Source: UBA4582 sp038106185
GTDB taxonomy: Bacteria > Pseudomonadota > Gammaproteobacteria > Pseudomonadales > Azotimanducaceae
Length of the DNA stretch: 64,000 nt
Reading direction: 5' to 3'
Assembly: GCA_038106185.1 (NCBI GenBank)
Contig: JAYODE010000004.1
Location: 1 to 64,000, forward strand
The notes under the pieces were generated by a model. The model had not been told where the DNA came from. It ran no database searches and saw only the letters and a list, made by a program, of their open reading frames with translations. Within the stretch, counting starts at the first letter, position 1. Every line of letters starts with the position of its first letter. Positions 61,244 through 64,000 of this stretch are shown one piece after another. A program made the position numbers and the translations under genes.

Positions 61244-62460
61244 ACTCGCAGGCGCAGCGCATTCAATCGAATAAAGCCAGAAGCATCCTTCTGGTCATAG
61301 GCACCGGCATCATCCTCAAAAGTCACGATCTTACCGTCATATAAGGAGTCGTGCGCGGAAGCTCTTCCGACAACGGTCACATTCCCCTTGTAGAGCTTGA
61401 GCCGAACAGTACCGTTGACGTAAGTCTGGGACTGATCAATTAACGCTTGCAGCGCTACACGTTCTGGTGACCACCAGTAGCCATTGTAGATGAGGCTGGC
61501 ATAACGTGGCATCAGCTCGTCCTTCAGGTGGCCCAGCTCTCGGTCAAGAGTAATGGATTCCATCGCTCTATGGCCTTTGAGCAAAATGGTACCGCCCGGG
61601 GTTTCATAGCAACCACGGGCCTTCATCCCCACATATCGATTCTCGACGATATCTACTCGGCCAATACCATTGGCACCGCCAACTTGGTTCAAGTGGGTCA
61701 GCACCGCAGCCGGCGACATAGACTGGCCATCGATGGCCACTACATCGCCACGCTGATAGGTCAGTTCAATATAGGTCGCCTTATCTGGCGCTTGCTCCGG
61801 AGAAACAGACCAGAGCCACATGGATTCTTCAGGCTCCGCGTTCGGATTCTCCAGGATGCCGCCCTCGTAGGAGATATGCAGCAAATTGGCATCCATCGAG
61901 TAAGGCGACTTGCTACCCTCATGCTTTCGATCCACCGGTATCTGGTGTCGCTCGCAGAATGCCAGCAACGACTCTCGAGAAGTCAGATCCCATTCACGCC
62001 ATGGCGCAACAACCTTGATATCTGGTGCCAAGGCATAGGCACCCAGCTCGAATCGAACCTGATCATTACCCTTACCTGTCGCGCCATGGGAGATCGCATC
62101 TGCATTGGTTTCCATGGCGATTTCTACCAGGCGTTTGGCAATCAGGGGTCTGGCAATGGAGGTGCCCAGCAGGTACTCGCCTTCATAGAGGGCATTACAG
62201 CGAAACATGGGGTAAACAAAATCCCGAACAAACTCTTCCCTGACGTCATCCACATAAGCAGCAACCGCGCCGGAATTGAGCGCCTTCTGCCGTACTGGAG
62301 AATAATCATCTCCATCGCCAAGATCGGCGGTGAAAGTCACGACTTCACAGTTGTAGGTTTCCTGCAACCATTTGAGAATGGCCGTGGTGTCGAGCCCGCC
62401 GGAATAGGACAAGACGATTTTGTTTAAACCCGCAGTTTTCGCCATTTTGAGTTTCGCCAT
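61213..62460 (-). CDS. argG: Argininosuccinate synthase
   Basis: This 415-residue enzyme joins citrulline and aspartate with ATP. It has the PP-loop KIVLSYSGGLDTTAILKWL (about 14-32), SHGATGKGNDQVRFE (about 114-128), EGSKSPYSMDANLLHISYEGG and GRVDIVENRYVGMKARGCYETPGG. An ATG at 62445 is an alternative start. The last codons and the stop lie inside a 13-bp tandem repeat. It is divergent from pyrC across 120 bp. Confidence 0.96.
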   Translation of the reverse strand: MAKLKMAKTAGLNKIVLSYSGGLDTTAILKWLQETYNCEVVTFTADLGDGDDYSPVRQKALNSGAVAAYVDDVREEFVRDFVYPMFRCNALYEGEYLLGTSIARPLIAKRLVEIAMETNADAISHGATGKGNDQVRFELGAYALAPDIKVVAPWREWDLTSRESLLAFCERHQIPVDRKHEGSKSPYSMDANLLHISYEGGILENPNAEPEESMWLWSVSPEQAPDKATYIELTYQRGDVVAIDGQSMSPAAVLTHLNQVGGANGIGRVDIVENRYVGMKARGCYETPGGTILLKGHRAMESITLDRELGHLKDELMPRYASLIYNGYWWSPERVALQALIDQSQTYVNGTVRLKLYKGNVTVVGRASAHDSLYDGKIVTFEDDAGAYDQKDASGFIRLNALRLRVASKLGRKLK

Positions 62461-62580
62461 CGTTAAAAAGCGCCTATCTTAACAAAACTCCAGTGAAAAA
62501 GTTCAGCAGTCCGCAGTCAATTTTAAGCTTCCGTTCGTGTTTAGGCTCCTCTCCAAGTACAATGGCGCTACCATCGATTC

Positions 62581-63645
62581 ATGCTCAAGCTGCCCATGCA
62601 AACCATCACGCTTACCCGACCCGACGACTGGCATGTTCATTTGCGGGACGGCGATTATTTACCCGCAACGGTCAAGGATATTTCGCGCTACTTCGGTCGC
62701 GCTCTTATCATGCCGAATCTGATTCCTCCCGTTGACTCTGTTTCGGCGGCGACTGAATATCGAAACAGAATTCTTGCACTGGTTCCCCAGGGTTCGACTT
62801 TTGAGCCGCTGATGACGCTCTATATCACCCGTAACACGACGCCTGCCGTGATAAAGGCAGCAAAGGAGTCTGGCATCATCCAGGCTTTCAAGCTTTATCC
62901 TGCTGGTGCCACCACCAATTCAGAAGCTGGCATCGACTCTATTACCAGCCTTTATCCGCTATTCGAGACAATGCAGGCCGTTGACATGCCGCTTGCATTA
63001 CATGGTGAGGTCACTGACCACAACATAGATATTTTTGACCGTGAAGCGGCGTTTATCGATCGTTACTTGTCGAAGATTCATCTTGATTTTCCAGCCTTAC
63101 GCATCATCCTCGAACACATCACGACCCGCGACGCGGTGCAGTTTGTCGAGTCTGCCAGCGCAAATGTCGCTGCGACCATTACCGCCCACCATCTCTTATT
63201 CAACCGTAACGATATGCTAGCCGGCGGTATGAAGCCTTTGTACTATTGTCTGCCAGTGTTAAAGCGCAACACACACCAAGCAGCACTGATCAGCGCTGCG
63301 ACTTCGGCAAACCCCAAATTTTTTCTTGGAACAGACTCTGCACCTCACCCTCGCAGCGCCAAAGAGAACGTCTGTGGTTGTGCAGCGGGTAGCTATACTG
63401 CCCATGCCGCGATTGAGCTTTACGCCGAGGTCTTCGCCCAGGCGCAGGCCCTGCCTCGCCTTGAAGGCTTTGCGAGTTTTTATGGACCTGATTTCTATCG
63501 ACTTCCACGTAACACAGATACCATCACTTTAATTGATTCCAGCTGGGAGGTTCCGGAGTCACTGGCCTTTGGTCCGGATCAGCTGATTCCCATTCGCACC
63601 GGCACCTCGATTCAGTGGCAAGTCCTGTCGAATCATGGGGCCTGA
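62581..63645 (+). CDS. pyrC: Dihydroorotase (class II)
   Basis: This zinc enzyme closes the pyrimidine ring. The metal motif is RPDDWHVHLRDGD (about 13-25), the carbamylated lysine lies in QAFKLYPAGATTNS, the histidines in LHGEV and EHITTRDAV, and the catalytic Asp in FLGTDSAPH. The ATG at 62596 would give 349 residues, the E. coli length; the ATG at 62581 adds five. rnt follows, as in Pseudomonas. Confidence 0.95.
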   Translation: MLKLPMQTITLTRPDDWHVHLRDGDYLPATVKDISRYFGRALIMPNLIPPVDSVSAATEYRNRILALVPQGSTFEPLMTLYITRNTTPAVIKAAKESGIIQAFKLYPAGATTNSEAGIDSITSLYPLFETMQAVDMPLALHGEVTDHNIDIFDREAAFIDRYLSKIHLDFPALRIILEHITTRDAVQFVESASANVAATITAHHLLFNRNDMLAGGMKPLYYCLPVLKRNTHQAALISAATSANPKFFLGTDSAPHPRSAKENVCGCAAGSYTAHAAIELYAEVFAQAQALPRLEGFASFYGPDFYRLPRNTDTITLIDSSWEVPESLAFGPDQLIPIRTGTSIQWQVLSNHGA

Positions 63646-63668
63646 ATTCTTTTACTAAGGGACTTCAC

Positions 63669-64000
63669 TTGATAGAGTCAAAAAAACCTATTGCTTATCG
63701 CTTTCGCGGTTTCTTGCCCGTGGTCGTCGATTTCGAAACTGGCGGCTTCAACGCCAACACTGATGCCTTGTTGGAGGCCGCAGCGGTCATTCTGGAGATG
63801 GATGATGATGGCGAACTGGTGCCCGGAGAACGGCACTTCTTCAACGTTGATGCATTTGAAGGCGCCAATATTGAGCAAGCATCCCTGGAATTCACGGGGA
63901 TAGATCCGAACAATCCCCTGCGTGGCGCTGTCCCTGAACAAAAAGCCCTCACTACCATCTTCCGTTCTGTACGCCATGCCCTGCGAGATACTGGCTGCCA
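63669..64000 (+). CDS. rnt: Ribonuclease T, 5' part (runs off the window)
   Basis: About 110 residues are visible before the window ends. The first DEDD exonuclease motif reads VVVDFETGGFN (about 16-26), followed by TDALLEAAAVILEMDDDGELVPGE and LEFTGIDPNNPLRGAVPEQKALTTIF, the RNase T pattern. RNase T trims tRNA 3' ends. No ATG is available; the TTG at 63669 with aagg upstream is the likely start, 23 bp after pyrC. Confidence 0.9.
   Translation, partial: MIESKKPIAYRFRGFLPVVVDFETGGFNANTDALLEAAAVILEMDDDGELVPGERHFFNVDAFEGANIEQASLEFTGIDPNNPLRGAVPEQKALTTIFRSVRHALRDTGC

Noticed and set aside
61528..62427. Long open frame (299 codons) antisense to argG
   Set aside because: It lies wholly opposite a well-conserved enzyme gene and its translation resembles no protein family. 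It is a shadow frame.

Overview
This window is a piece of a gammaproteobacterial chromosome, with GC a little above 50% by eye. The evidence is a series of gene blocks whose order matches the Pseudomonas/Cellvibrio side of the class: gyrA-pheA-hisC-tyrA-cmk-rpsA-ihfB-lapA-lapB; mtaD-ubiG-yciK; yciO-trpS-scpA-scpB-rluB; yciB-yciI-SH3 protein; perM-hda; and dcd-mrp-metG-rnf-nth-argG-pyrC-rnt. The lipid and ketone genes (crotonase, TesB, Baeyer-Villiger monooxygenase, LLM flavoprotein, nitroreductase) would fit a marine heterotroph of the Halieaceae/OM182/Spongiibacteraceae kind, but that placement is inference. No rRNA, tRNA, CRISPR array, insertion sequence or prophage was seen. Four runs of exactly 100 N show that the window is a scaffold.

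Layout. 1-13.7 kb: mostly plus-strand genes. They are a PTPS-III-type pterin enzyme with an SDR and a YhhQ transporter, a TTC38-like TPR protein, crotonase, GAPDH, a minus-strand BVMO, small membrane and zinc proteins, TesB, YchJ, a nitroreductase and a globin. 13.7-26.5 kb: a long minus-strand block that ends with the gyrA-to-lapB supercluster (DNA topology, aromatic amino acids, CMP kinase, ribosomal S1, IHF, LPS control). 26.7-29.5 kb: mtaD-ubiG-yciK. 29.6-34.5 kb: minus-strand yciO-trpS-scpA-scpB-rluB. 34.6-41.4 kb: plus-strand yciB, yciI, SH3 protein, pdxJ, cold-shock/membrane fusion, an unknown gene, yciH, sulfurtransferase and mnmC. 41.4-51.2 kb: serA, LLM, NnrU, a GntR-ABC operon, a Gram-positive-like MurG, hda, perM and DUF2066. 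51.7-64 kb: DUF3108, dcd, mrp, metG, the rnf operon, nth, argG, pyrC and the start of rnt.

Two gene-structure events stand out. First, the rnf operon has no rnfC. Instead RnfB carries at its C-terminus the two-cluster ferredoxin tail that belongs to RnfC, and the whole FMN/NADH-binding front of RnfC is gone. This gives a five-cluster RnfB-RnfC' chimera in an otherwise intact, ATGA-coupled A-BC'-D-G-E operon. Second, tyrA and cmk are read as one ORF only because a 13-bp tandem duplication bypasses what would otherwise be a TGA stop overlapping a GTG start (GTGA).

The region is also full of short direct tandem repeats (11-24 bp, about fifteen loci), often starting at or just after a stop codon. 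All four N gaps sit at or beside such repeats. Two of the gaps are flanked by identical 55-bp sequence, which looks like an assembly-graph overlap. Several genes normally embedded in these blocks (aroA, serC, mtnA, mupP, purM/purN, full rnfC) are missing, so either this lineage has rearranged and lost them or they lie elsewhere in the genome.
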